DNA of 31,442 nucleotides. Origin: Actinomycetes bacterium (lineage in GTDB: Bacteria > Actinomycetota > Actinomycetes > Actinomycetales > Cellulomonadaceae). The translations under genes and the position numbers were made by a program. The notes beneath the pieces were generated by a model. The model made no database searches and was not told the DNA's origin. It was given only the letters and a program-made list of their open reading frames with translations. Shown piece after piece: positions 8,012-15,515 of this stretch. Every line of letters begins with the position of its first letter. Position 1 is the stretch's first letter. The stretch lies in NCBI GenBank assembly GCA_023428465.1, contig JAEYXM010000026.1, forward strand, positions 1-31,442, in the 5' to 3' direction.

Positions 8012-9046
8012 TCAGCGCCGCCGCGGGACCAGCCGGACCCCCGGGAGCTCGGGCGCGGGGAGCGCCGCGCCCGGGTACCCGGGCACCCGTCCGAAGCGCG
8101 CGACGCCGTCGGGATCGCCCGCGACCGCGGCCTGCCACTGCGCGCGGGCGGCGACCACCTCCTCGTGCGTGCGCCCCACGAAGTTCCACCACATCAGCAC
8201 CTGCTCGCCGAACGGCTCCCCGCCCAGCAGCACGGCGCGCGCGGGTGCATCCCCGGCACGCAGGACGAGCCGGTCGGTCCCCGGCGCGACGTAAGCGAGC
8301 CACGCCGGCTCGAGCGGCGTGCCCTCGACGGTCAGGTCGCCGCAGTCGAGCAGCACGCCGTGCTCGAAAGCCGGGTCCACGGGCAGGCCGACGACGGCGC
8401 CCGCCGGCACGTCGAGCTGTGCGGCGACGAGCGGCGAGTACGCCCGGGCCGGCGACGACGCCCCGGCCATCGAACCCATGAACACCCGCACCGTCGCCCC
8501 GTCGACGTCGACCGCGGGCACGTCCGCGACGTGCTCGAAGTCCGGGGGGCCGTGCCGAGCGGCGTCGGGCAGAGCGGTCCAGAGCTGCACGCCGTGCAGG
8601 CGCCGCTGAGCCGGGAACCGCGCGGGCGTGCCCTCCTCCGAGTGCGAGATGCCACGACCCGCCGTCATCAGGTTGAGCTGGCCGGGCCGGATCGCCTGCA
8701 CCGAGCCGAGCGAGTCCTGGTGCAGCACCTCGCCCTCGAACAGCCACGTCACGGTCTGCAGCCCGGTGTGCGGGTGCGGCGGCACGTCCATCCCGCCCGA
8801 CGCCGCGACGTCGTCGGGCCCGTAGTGGTCGGCGAAGCAGAACGGCCCGATGAGCGAGCGCTGCTTCGACGGGAGGGTGCGCCGCACGGTCATCGCGCGC
8901 GGGCCGCCGAGAGGGACGTCGCGGGGCGCGATCAGCTCGACGACGCGCGGCCCGCCGGTCGTCGCGGGCGCACCGCTCTCGCAGAGCGTCTCCACCGGGT
9001 GGGCCTCGAGGTTGGTCACGTCCAGCACAACGGACGGCGACGCCAC
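8012..9046 (-). CDS. Pirin-family protein
   Basis: A bicupin pirin protein. The N-terminal cupin carries the metal-site motif MDVPPHPHTGLQTVTWLFEGEVLHQDSLGS and then MTAGRGISHSEEG. The C-terminal cupin includes QPFGEQ-like GGEPFGEQVLMWWNFVGRTHEEV. Pirins bind Fe(II), and some show quercetinase activity; the role here is unknown. The start is uncertain. The frame is open to 9151 and has an ATG at 9109, but both lie inside repeat A2 and would add low-complexity Ala/Gly/Arg residues. I therefore prefer GTG at 9046 (VASPSVVLDV), although no strong ribosome site precedes it. Confidence 0.85.
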   Translation of the reverse strand: MASPSVVLDVTNLEAHPVETLCESGAPATTGGPRVVELIAPRDVPLGGPRAMTVRRTLPSKQRSLIGPFCFADHYGPDDVAASGGMDVPPHPHTGLQTVTWLFEGEVLHQDSLGSVQAIRPGQLNLMTAGRGISHSEEGTPARFPAQRRLHGVQLWTALPDAARHGPPDFEHVADVPAVDVDGATVRVFMGSMAGASSPARAYSPLVAAQLDVPAGAVVGLPVDPAFEHGVLLDCGDLTVEGTPLEPAWLAYVAPGTDRLVLRAGDAPARAVLLGGEPFGEQVLMWWNFVGRTHEEVVAARAQWQAAVAGDPDGVARFGRVPGYPGAALPAPELPGVRLVPRRR

Positions 9047-9096
9047 CGGATTCCGCGCCCGCCCGCCCGCCGCGCCGCCCGCCCGCGCGCCGACGC

Positions 9097-9167
9097 CGAG
9101 TTCTGCCATCTGACGCGAGATCGTGCATCTGAACAGCAGAACTCGCGCCAAACGGCAGAACTCGGCG
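9097..9167. repeat. Intergenic repeat family A, copy 2
   Basis: A 71-base element homologous to 4629-4699. It has CGAGTTCTGC at the left, GCAGAACTCG ending at base 49, and GGCAGAACTCGGCG at the end. It sits 16 bases past the stop of the ABC permease on the minus strand and extends into the possible N-terminus of the pirin gene. Confidence 0.8.
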
Positions 9168-9182
9168 CCAAGGGGTGGGCGC

Positions 9183-10835
9183 TCAGCCGGGGATCACGTC
9201 CCGGCGCGCAAAACGGTCCAGGCCCGACCAGATGAGTGCCCCGGCGACCGCGGTCATCGCCAGGACCGGGGGCCACGACATCGGCTCGGCGGGCTGGTAC
9301 GGCGTCGCCGAGAACGGCAGCACCTCGACCAGCCAGTCCGGCAGGTTCAGGGCCTCCCCGATCATCACGACGAACCACATCGCCGCCAGCACGCCCCACG
9401 TGAGCGGAACCGCCAGCCGAGGCACCCACCCGAACAGCGCCACCGCGACGCCGACGAGCACCATGACCGCCGGCCAGTACGTCAGCGCCGCGAGCGTGAG
9501 CCGGCCCGTCTGCCCCGGGTCGTCGATGAGGGCGCCGTAGCCGTAGCCCGTGCACGCCCCGCCGAGCGCGAGCAGCACGACCGCCCCGACCGCGGGGATC
9601 ACGAGCCGCTCCGCCGCCCACCGGCGCCGCGAGACCGCGCCCGCGAGCTGCGGCTCGATGATGCCGCTCGCCTCGTCCGTCCGCAGCGAGACCGCGGACT
9701 GCAGCGCGAACACGGTCGTGATCATCGCCATCATCACCATGAGCAGGGACAGCAGGGCGTCCACGCCGACACCGCGCATCATCGCGGTCACCGTGTCACC
9801 GGCGTCGTCGAGCAGGTCCGTCATCGCGTCGACCACGGAGCCAAACATCAGCGCGCAGAGCACCACGGTGATGGTCCAGCCGATGATCGGCCCGCGCTGC
9901 AGACGCAACGCCAGACCGAGCGGTGACGCGTACCGCCGGGGCGCGTCCGCAGGGCCGGGACGCTGCCGGAGCAGCCCCGAGCCCAGGTCCCGCCGGCCCT
10001 CGAGCCACCGGGCGAGGGCGAGCAGCCCCGCCGCGAGCGCCAGGTGCAGCGCGAGCGGCCACCACCGGTTCGCGCCCCACGGCGCCATCTCCTGGCCCCA
10101 GCCGATCGGCGACGCCCAGGTGAGGCGCCCGTCGCCGAGGTCCCCCACCATCCGCAGCACGTAGAACCCGCCGAGGACCGCCGAGCCGAGGGCGTTGGCG
10201 CCGCGCGACGTCGTCGCGACCTGGCCCGCCACGGCGCCGACGCCGAGCGCGACCAGCCCCACCCCGGTCACCGAGGCGCCCAGGACCAGCGAGCCGGTGA
10301 TGCCGGCGCCGTCGGGGTCGAGGCCGCCGGACACGGACACCGCCGCGACGCCGAGCCCCACCGCGACGCACAGCACGGCGTTGACCAGCCACGACGCTGC
10401 CGAGTAGGCGTGCAGCCCGAGCATCCGCGAGCGCAGCAGCTCGGTGCGCCCCGCCTCCTCGTCGGCCCGCCCGTTGCGCGTCACGAGGAAGACGACGCCG
10501 AACGCGAGCGCGAGGGTCGCCGTCATCCACACCTTGGTCCAGACGGCGCCGCCGAGCGTGGCGGGCGCCGCCGCCAAGCCGGTGAGGGCCTTGATCGCGG
10601 GCGTGTCGGAGAGCGTCACGAAGTCGTCGAGCGACTCCTGCGTCGTGAACGTCTCCGTGTAGTAGGCGCCGACGTAGGCGAACAGCCCGACGGCGACGAC
10701 CAGCCAGACCGCCAGGCGCACGCGGTTGCGGCGCAGCACGAGGCGCAGGACGGCACCGATCCCCGCCAGGGTGTCCGACGCCGGGCGGCGGGCCTGCGTG
10801 ACGACGGGTGCCTCGCGCACCACGGCGGTCGTCAT
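9183..10835 (-). CDS. ABC-2-type multidrug exporter, permease subunit
   Basis: 550 residues starting MTTAVVREAPVVTQARRP at ATG 10835, whose bases overlap the stop of the ATPase gene (ATGA), so translation is coupled. About 12 hydrophobic segments form two halves: residues about 40-280, then a second set after the hydrophilic stretch RWLEGRRDLGSGLLRQRPGPADAPRRY. Motifs such as RADEEAGRTELLRSRMLG and RTDEASGIIEPQLAGAVSRRRW match the fused, long permeases of actinobacterial antibiotic-efflux ABC systems. It acts in the membrane with the upstream ATPase. The substrate is unknown. Confidence 0.92.
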   Translation of the reverse strand: MTTAVVREAPVVTQARRPASDTLAGIGAVLRLVLRRNRVRLAVWLVVAVGLFAYVGAYYTETFTTQESLDDFVTLSDTPAIKALTGLAAAPATLGGAVWTKVWMTATLALAFGVVFLVTRNGRADEEAGRTELLRSRMLGLHAYSAASWLVNAVLCVAVGLGVAAVSVSGGLDPDGAGITGSLVLGASVTGVGLVALGVGAVAGQVATTSRGANALGSAVLGGFYVLRMVGDLGDGRLTWASPIGWGQEMAPWGANRWWPLALHLALAAGLLALARWLEGRRDLGSGLLRQRPGPADAPRRYASPLGLALRLQRGPIIGWTITVVLCALMFGSVVDAMTDLLDDAGDTVTAMMRGVGVDALLSLLMVMMAMITTVFALQSAVSLRTDEASGIIEPQLAGAVSRRRWAAERLVIPAVGAVVLLALGGACTGYGYGALIDDPGQTGRLTLAALTYWPAVMVLVGVAVALFGWVPRLAVPLTWGVLAAMWFVVMIGEALNLPDWLVEVLPFSATPYQPAEPMSWPPVLAMTAVAGALIWSGLDRFARRDVIPG

Positions 10836-11770
10836 CGGTCCCCCCGACCCAGCGCGGCGAGCTCGTCGCCGTAGTGACGCAGGAACAGCTCCTCGAGCGA
10901 CGGCGGGTTGGCGACGAGCGACCGCGGCCGGAGCCGAGCCACCTGCGCGAGCACGGCCGGCAGCTCGGCGTCGTCGACCGCGAACGACACGTGACCGTCC
11001 GCACTGAGCACGTCGTGGACGCCGGCCAGGCCGGCCAGCGCCGCGCGGGCCGCCGCGACGTCGTCGGTCGCGACCGTGAGCTGCGAGCGCGTCAGGTGCC
11101 GCAGCTCGGCGATCGTGCCGGACTCCACGGTGACGCCCTCGCGGATGATCGTCACGCGGTCGGCCAGCTTCTCGACCTCGGCGAAGATGTGGCTCGACAG
11201 CAGGACCGACCGGCCCGCGGCCTTGACCTCGCGGATCGACTCGGTGAAGGCCGCCTCCATGAGTGGGTCGAGGCCCGCGGTGGGCTCGTCGAGGAGCAGC
11301 AGGTCGGCGTCGGAGGAGAGCGCCGCGACGAGCGCGACCTTCTGCCGGTTGCCCTTGGAGTAGGCGCGCGTCTTCTTGGTGGGGTCCAGCTCGAACCGCT
11401 CGAGCATGCGGGCCTTGCGCGCGGGGTCGAGGGGGCCGGACAGCCGGGCGAGGATGTCGATCGCCTCGCCACCGGTCAGGTTCGGCCAGAGCATGACGTC
11501 GCCCGGGACGTAGGCGATCGACCGGTGCAGGCGGACGGCGTCCGCCCATGGGTCGCCGCCGAGCACGGCGGCGCGGCCGCCGTCGGCCCGGAGCAGGCCC
11601 AGCAGGATGCGGATGGTCGTGGACTTCCCGGAGCCGTTGGGCCCGAGGAAGCCCGTGACCTGGCCGGTCGGGACCGTGAGGTCGAGGCCGCGCAGCGCGT
11701 GGACGCTGCCGAAGCTCTTGGTGAGGCCGTGCACCTCGACGGCCATGGGTTCGGTGGTGGGCAGGGACAT
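10832..11770 (-). CDS. ABC transporter ATP-binding protein (DrrA-like)
   Basis: 312 residues. Walker A is GPNGSGKST (43-51), Walker B LLLLDEPTAGLDP (about 157-169) and the H-loop LLSSHIF. The signature is YSKGNRQKVAL instead of the usual LSGGQ, and the Q-loop region reads YVPGDVMLWPNLT. Both variants are seen in drug-efflux ABC-2 ATPases. A C-terminal domain of about 85 residues ends PSLEELFLRHYGDE, as in DrrA-type proteins. ATG 11770 has GGAAG upstream. It follows the TetR gene by 40 bases and overlaps the permease by four, making a three-gene operon. Confidence 0.94.
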   Translation of the reverse strand: MSLPTTEPMAVEVHGLTKSFGSVHALRGLDLTVPTGQVTGFLGPNGSGKSTTIRILLGLLRADGGRAAVLGGDPWADAVRLHRSIAYVPGDVMLWPNLTGGEAIDILARLSGPLDPARKARMLERFELDPTKKTRAYSKGNRQKVALVAALSSDADLLLLDEPTAGLDPLMEAAFTESIREVKAAGRSVLLSSHIFAEVEKLADRVTIIREGVTVESGTIAELRHLTRSQLTVATDDVAAARAALAGLAGVHDVLSADGHVSFAVDDAELPAVLAQVARLRPRSLVANPPSLEELFLRHYGDELAALGRGDR

Positions 11771-11810
11771 GGTCTTCTTCCGTTCGCACGTGAGGGGGCG
11801 CGACGGCGGG

Positions 11811-12524
11811 TCAGTCCCCCGTCGGCGCTGCGCCGGCGGCCGCGGGTGCGGCGTCGGCCGGGGCGTCGTGGCGCGGCGGGTCCCCCACGTACATGAGGTA
11901 CTCGTCGAGCATGCGTCGGTCGGTGAGCATGCCCTCGGTGTAGATCTCGAGCATCGGCAGCGTGTAGCCCTGCTGCTGGTCGTACACGGAGGCGACGAAG
12001 CGGTCGGGCGTCGTCGGCGGGTGCGTGAGGAAGTGCACGAGCATCGCGCCGATCGTCTGCGCCGTGATGAAGCGGGTGCGGGCGTCCTCGTCACGGGATG
12101 CCTTGATGAGGCCGCTCGCGACGCCGTCGGCCATGAGCTGGCGGCTGTGCTCGATGAACCCCTCGAGGAAGGCGTCCGCCGTCGGCCCGCCGACCTGGAC
12201 CGTGCGCAGCACGTACACGAGGACGACCGCCGCCTCGCCTGGCACGGCGAGGCGCTGGATGAGCTGGCCGCCCGGGTCTGCGAGGCCCTCGGACTTGATC
12301 GCGTGGAAGCGCTCGAGCACCTCGTCGTCGCACTCGGCGCGCAGCGCGGCCTTGGAGCCGAAGTGGTGGGTGATGAGGCCCGGGGAGACGCCGGCACGCG
12401 CGGCGATCGTGCGGAACGAGGCCCCGAACCCCTCCTCCGCGAAGCAGGCGATCGCCGTGTCGCGGATGCGCGCCCGGGCCGTCAGGTCCTCGGGTGAGCG
12501 GCCGCCGAGCGGCGCTATACGCAT
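11811..12524 (-). CDS. TetR-family regulator of the ABC exporter operon
   Basis: 237 residues starting MRIAPLGGRSPEDLTARARIRDTAIACFAEEGFGASFRTIAARAGVSPGLITHHFGSKAALR, a clear TetR DNA-binding domain (helix-turn-helix about 36-57). The C-terminal domain is specific to this subgroup and ends in an Ala/Pro-rich tail (PADAAPAAAGAAPTGD). ATG 12524 has TAGCGT seven bases upstream and TTGCGG a further 18 bases back, so the transcript is probably leaderless. It is first in an operon with the ATPase and permease, and by position a local repressor of them. Confidence 0.93.
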   Translation of the reverse strand: MRIAPLGGRSPEDLTARARIRDTAIACFAEEGFGASFRTIAARAGVSPGLITHHFGSKAALRAECDDEVLERFHAIKSEGLADPGGQLIQRLAVPGEAAVVLVYVLRTVQVGGPTADAFLEGFIEHSRQLMADGVASGLIKASRDEDARTRFITAQTIGAMLVHFLTHPPTTPDRFVASVYDQQQGYTLPMLEIYTEGMLTDRRMLDEYLMYVGDPPRHDAPADAAPAAAGAAPTGD

Positions 12525-12561
12525 GACCAGCACGCTATACACGCAACTAGCCCCTCCGCAA
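12513..12561 (-). promoter_or_regulatory. Promoter of the tetR-ABC operon with a direct repeat
   Basis: On the minus strand: TTGCGG (12561-12556), an 18-base spacer, TAGCGT (12537-12532), then seven bases to the ATG. The octamer GTATAGCG occurs twice, at 12540-12533 covering the -10 and at 12520-12513 just inside the coding region, 20 bases apart. A directly repeated site two helical turns apart could be the operator for the TetR protein. Confidence 0.5.
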
Positions 12562-12791
12562 GGACCCTGGCGACCCCGCCCGCCTGCCGGTGGGGGCGCG
12601 ACGGGGCGAGGTCGGGCGCTCGGGCGGGGGCAATGCCGGGGTGCTCGGGGCGGGAGATGGCGGATGGGCGGGTGAGATGCGTCATATCGACTTGCGAAGA
12701 CCCGGCTCGGAACGATTCGATAGGACGAGCGCGATCCGGCACGACCGCACCGCGACAACCCTGCCCGAGACGATCGCGGAGCCGCACCCGA

Positions 12792-14243
12792 ATGGCGAAG
12801 GACCTGACCGCCGGACCGCCGTGGCGCGTCATCCTCGCGTTCACGGCGCCGCTCCTCGTGGGCAACGTCGTCCAACAGCTGTACCAGCTCAGCGACGCCA
12901 TGGTCGTGGGGCGCGTGCTCGGCGTCGAGGCACTCGCGTCCGTCGGCGCGACGGGCAGCTTCCTGTTCCTGCTGCTCGGCTTCGCGTGGGGCATGACCAA
13001 CGGGTTCGCGATCCCGACCGCGCAGGCCTTCGGCGCGCGCGACTCCGAAGCCGTCCGGCGCTCCGTCGCCACGGGCGCCGTCCTGTCCGGGGTCGTGTCG
13101 CTGGTCATCACGGTGACCGCTCCCCTGCTGGTCGGCCCGGCGCTCCGCCTGCTGCGCACCCCGCCCGAGCTGCTCCCCCAGGCGACCACGTTCGCCGTCG
13201 TCAGCTTCCTGGGTGCGGCCACGATGATGTTCTTCAACTTCCTCGCCGCGATCCTGCGGGCGATCGGCGACTCCCGGACGCCGCTGATCTACCTCGTCGC
13301 GAGCTGCGGACTGAACATCCTGCTCGTGCTCGCCGCCGTGCCCGGCCTGGGTCTCGGCGTCGGCGGCGCGGCGCTCGCCACCGTGGTGTCGCAGGGCGTC
13401 GCCGTCGGGCTGTGCCTGCTCCACGTCCGACGCCGCGTGCCCGCCCTCCACACGCGGCGCGAGCACTGGCGCGTCAACCGCGACGACGTCGTGACCCACC
13501 TGCGCCTCGGCCTGCCCATGGGGTTCCAGGCCTCGATCATCGCCATCGGCATCCTCGCGGTGCAGGTGCGGCTCAACTCGCTCGGACCCGACGCCGTCGC
13601 GGCGTACACGACCGCGACGCGCGTGGACAACGTCACCGTGACGTTCCTCGGCTCCGTGGGCCTCGCGACGTCGATGTACGTCGCCCAGAACCTCGGCGCC
13701 CGCCGCCCCGACCGCATCCGGACCGGCGTCCTGCAGGCGCTCTGGATGACGATCGCCGGAGCGGCGGTCATCGGGGCCGTCGTCGCGGCCGCGGGCAGCT
13801 CGCTCGTCCGGCTCTTCGTCGGCCCCGACGAGACCGAGGTCATCGACATGGCCGCGTTCTTCCTGCACCTCAACGGCAGCCTCTACGTCATCCTCGGTGC
13901 ACTCTTCGTGCTCCGGGGCGCGTTGCAGGGGCTCGGTCACACCGCCATCCCGACCGTGACGGGCCTGCTCGAGCTGCTCTGCCGGGTGGGCGCCGCCGTC
14001 GTCCTCGGCGCGACCTGGGGGTACGACGGCGTCGTGTGGGGCAACCCGCTCGCCTGGATCGCCGCGATGACGGTCCTCGTCCCGGCATACGTCCGCGCCC
14101 ACCGCGCGCTCGCGTCGACCGACGACGACGCACCGGCCCCGGTCCTCGGTCCGCCGGCCGACGGCGCCGACGATCCCGCGTCCGGCCACGAGGTGACGCC
14201 CGAGGTGACGCCCGCGCCCGCGGACGCCCCGGCCCCGGCCTGA
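12792..14243 (+). CDS. MATE-family efflux transporter
   Basis: 483 residues and about 12 transmembrane helices. It opens MAKDLTAGPPWRVILAFTAPLLVGNVVQQLYQLSDAMVVGRVLGVEALASVGATG, the standard first helix and loop of MATE exporters (NorM/DinF superfamily). The second half repeats the pattern (HLRLGLPMGFQASIIAIGILAVQ). These antiporters expel drugs or metabolites using Na+ or H+. ATG 12792 is chosen because the family starts there and GGAG lies upstream at a loose distance. The last ~45 residues are a hydrophilic Asp/Pro/Ala-rich tail. It diverges from the tetR-ABC operon, 267 bases away. Confidence 0.93.
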   Translation: MAKDLTAGPPWRVILAFTAPLLVGNVVQQLYQLSDAMVVGRVLGVEALASVGATGSFLFLLLGFAWGMTNGFAIPTAQAFGARDSEAVRRSVATGAVLSGVVSLVITVTAPLLVGPALRLLRTPPELLPQATTFAVVSFLGAATMMFFNFLAAILRAIGDSRTPLIYLVASCGLNILLVLAAVPGLGLGVGGAALATVVSQGVAVGLCLLHVRRRVPALHTRREHWRVNRDDVVTHLRLGLPMGFQASIIAIGILAVQVRLNSLGPDAVAAYTTATRVDNVTVTFLGSVGLATSMYVAQNLGARRPDRIRTGVLQALWMTIAGAAVIGAVVAAAGSSLVRLFVGPDETEVIDMAAFFLHLNGSLYVILGALFVLRGALQGLGHTAIPTVTGLLELLCRVGAAVVLGATWGYDGVVWGNPLAWIAAMTVLVPAYVRAHRALASTDDDAPAPVLGPPADGADDPASGHEVTPEVTPAPADAPAPA

Positions 14244-14312
14244 CACCGGGCACGTCGCGGTCCCGGCCGCCGGCGCCCCTGCCCGACGCCGCCGGCCGCC
14301 CCGCATCGCGTC

Positions 14313-14355
14313 CGCTGTAGCGAAACCGTCGCCATGCGCCTGTTTCGCTACAGCG
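14313..14355. repeat. Repeat family B hairpin, copy 1
   Basis: A 43-base inverted repeat with 14-base perfect arms (CGCTGTAGCGAAAC at 14313-14326 and its complement at 14342-14355) and a 15-base loop. It lies 70 bases past the MATE stop. The copy at 22217-22259 has the same total length and the same GTAGCGAAAC core at the same offset. It may terminate the MATE transcript, but there is no T tract. Confidence 0.82.
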
Positions 14356-14494
14356 AAGGCCCCGGCCCGTCGCCCGTCGGGTGCCGGGTGCCGCCGGGCC
14401 CGCGGGTGGGCGCACCCGGGGGGTTCGACGGGCGGAGCGGAGCCACCCGGCTGATGATGTCGGTGGCCCGCACCCCAGCCGACAGGAGACCCCC

Positions 14495-15391
14495 GTGGGA
14501 TCGAAGAAGGCGCCGACCGTCGCCGTCGTCCTGCACACCAAGAAGGTCCGCGGCGCCGACCGCGACGCCGTCCGCGAGGCGCTCGCCGCGGGCGGCGTCC
14601 GCGACCCGCTCTGGTACGAGGTGCCCAAGAGCCGCAAGGCCCGCAAGCGCGTGAAGAAGGCCCGGAAGAAGGGGGCCGACGTCGTCGTCGCGTGGGGCGG
14701 GGACGGCACGGTGCAGCGGTGCGTCGACGCGCTCGCCGGGCACGACGTCGCCCTGGCGATCATCCCCGGCGGGACCAGCAACCTCCTCGCGACCGCGCTC
14801 GGCATCCCCGACAAGCCCGCCGACGCCGTCCGGCTCGCCCTCGAGGGTCGCCGCCAGAAGCTCGACACGGGAACCGCGAACGGCGAGCACTTCGCGGTCG
14901 TGGCGGGCGCGGGGATCGACGCGCTCGTCGTCGAGGCGACGGACTCCGACCTCAAGGAGCGCCTCGGTCGCGCCGCGTACGTCCTCAAGGGCGCGGGCGC
15001 GCTCGACATGGAGCCGTTCGAGGTGGACGTCGACGTCGACGGCGAGCGCGTCTTCCGGGGCCGCGCGACGTCCGTCCTGGTGGGTAACGCCCGCGAGGCC
15101 GTCGGTGGCCTGTCGCTCTCGGACGAGGCCCAGCCCGACGACGGCGTCATGGAGGTCGGCGTGATCACCGCCGAGGGCCCGCTGCAGCTCGTGCGGACGG
15201 CGGCCCGGGCGCTGCTGCACCGGGCCGAGACGTCGCCGCACGTGACGACGAGCGACGGCACGTCCGTCGTGCTGCAGTTCGGGCGCCCCGTCCCGTACGA
15301 GCTGGACGGCGGCGAGCGCGAGCCCACGCGCATCCTCGAGATCGAGGTGCACCCGAAGTCCCTGACGGTGTGCGTGCCCGCCGACGGGTGA
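14495..15391 (+). CDS. Diacylglycerol/lipid kinase family protein
   Basis: 298 residues of the DAGK catalytic family (YegS/DgkB-like, NAD-kinase fold). It has GADVVVAWGGDGTVQRCVDAL (GGDGT at 68-72) and AIIPGGTSNLLATALGIP (PGGTSN at 91-96), the nucleotide and lipid-kinase motifs. The second domain has VVAGAGIDALVVEATDSDLKERLGRAAYV, also typical. It would phosphorylate diacylglycerol or a related membrane lipid. GTG at 14495 is preceded by AGGAG at a good distance. Residues 45-59 are a strongly basic patch (KSRKARKRVKKARKK), possibly for membrane-surface binding. It appears monocistronic. Confidence 0.92.
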   Translation: MGSKKAPTVAVVLHTKKVRGADRDAVREALAAGGVRDPLWYEVPKSRKARKRVKKARKKGADVVVAWGGDGTVQRCVDALAGHDVALAIIPGGTSNLLATALGIPDKPADAVRLALEGRRQKLDTGTANGEHFAVVAGAGIDALVVEATDSDLKERLGRAAYVLKGAGALDMEPFEVDVDVDGERVFRGRATSVLVGNAREAVGGLSLSDEAQPDDGVMEVGVITAEGPLQLVRTAARALLHRAETSPHVTTSDGTSVVLQFGRPVPYELDGGEREPTRILEIEVHPKSLTVCVPADG

Positions 15392-15470
15392 GGCGACCTG
15401 GCACCCGACCGACGGAGCGCGTGACCGACACGGCACGCAATGGGGGCGAAGTTCCGCGTCTGCTACGGGA

Positions 15471-15480
15471 GAATCGATTC
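15471..15480. promoter_or_regulatory. Palindrome upstream of GH51 gene, possible operator
   Basis: GAATCGATTC is a perfect 10-base palindrome 35 bases before the GH51 start. It differs from the LacI-type sites near 25615 and 28230-28269. A sugar-responsive operator is plausible, but no regulator gene is adjacent. Upstream promoter hexamers are not convincing. Confidence 0.35.
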
Positions 15481-15515
15481 GACACCCCGGGGCACGACAG
15501 AGAAGGACCTCCCCC

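Noticed and set aside
4354..8481. Plus-strand open frame of 1375 codons
   Set aside because: Antisense to the LLM, S9 and pirin genes, all of which have clear motifs; composition is biased and no domain is visible.
9183..11789. 868-codon version of the ABC permease
   Set aside because: The first ~320 codons overlap the ATPase in another frame and code Arg-rich noise; the permease begins at the coupled ATG 10835.
11811..14306. 831-codon version of the second TetR
   Set aside because: The upstream part is antisense to the MATE gene; the TetR domain begins at 12524 with a promoter just before it.
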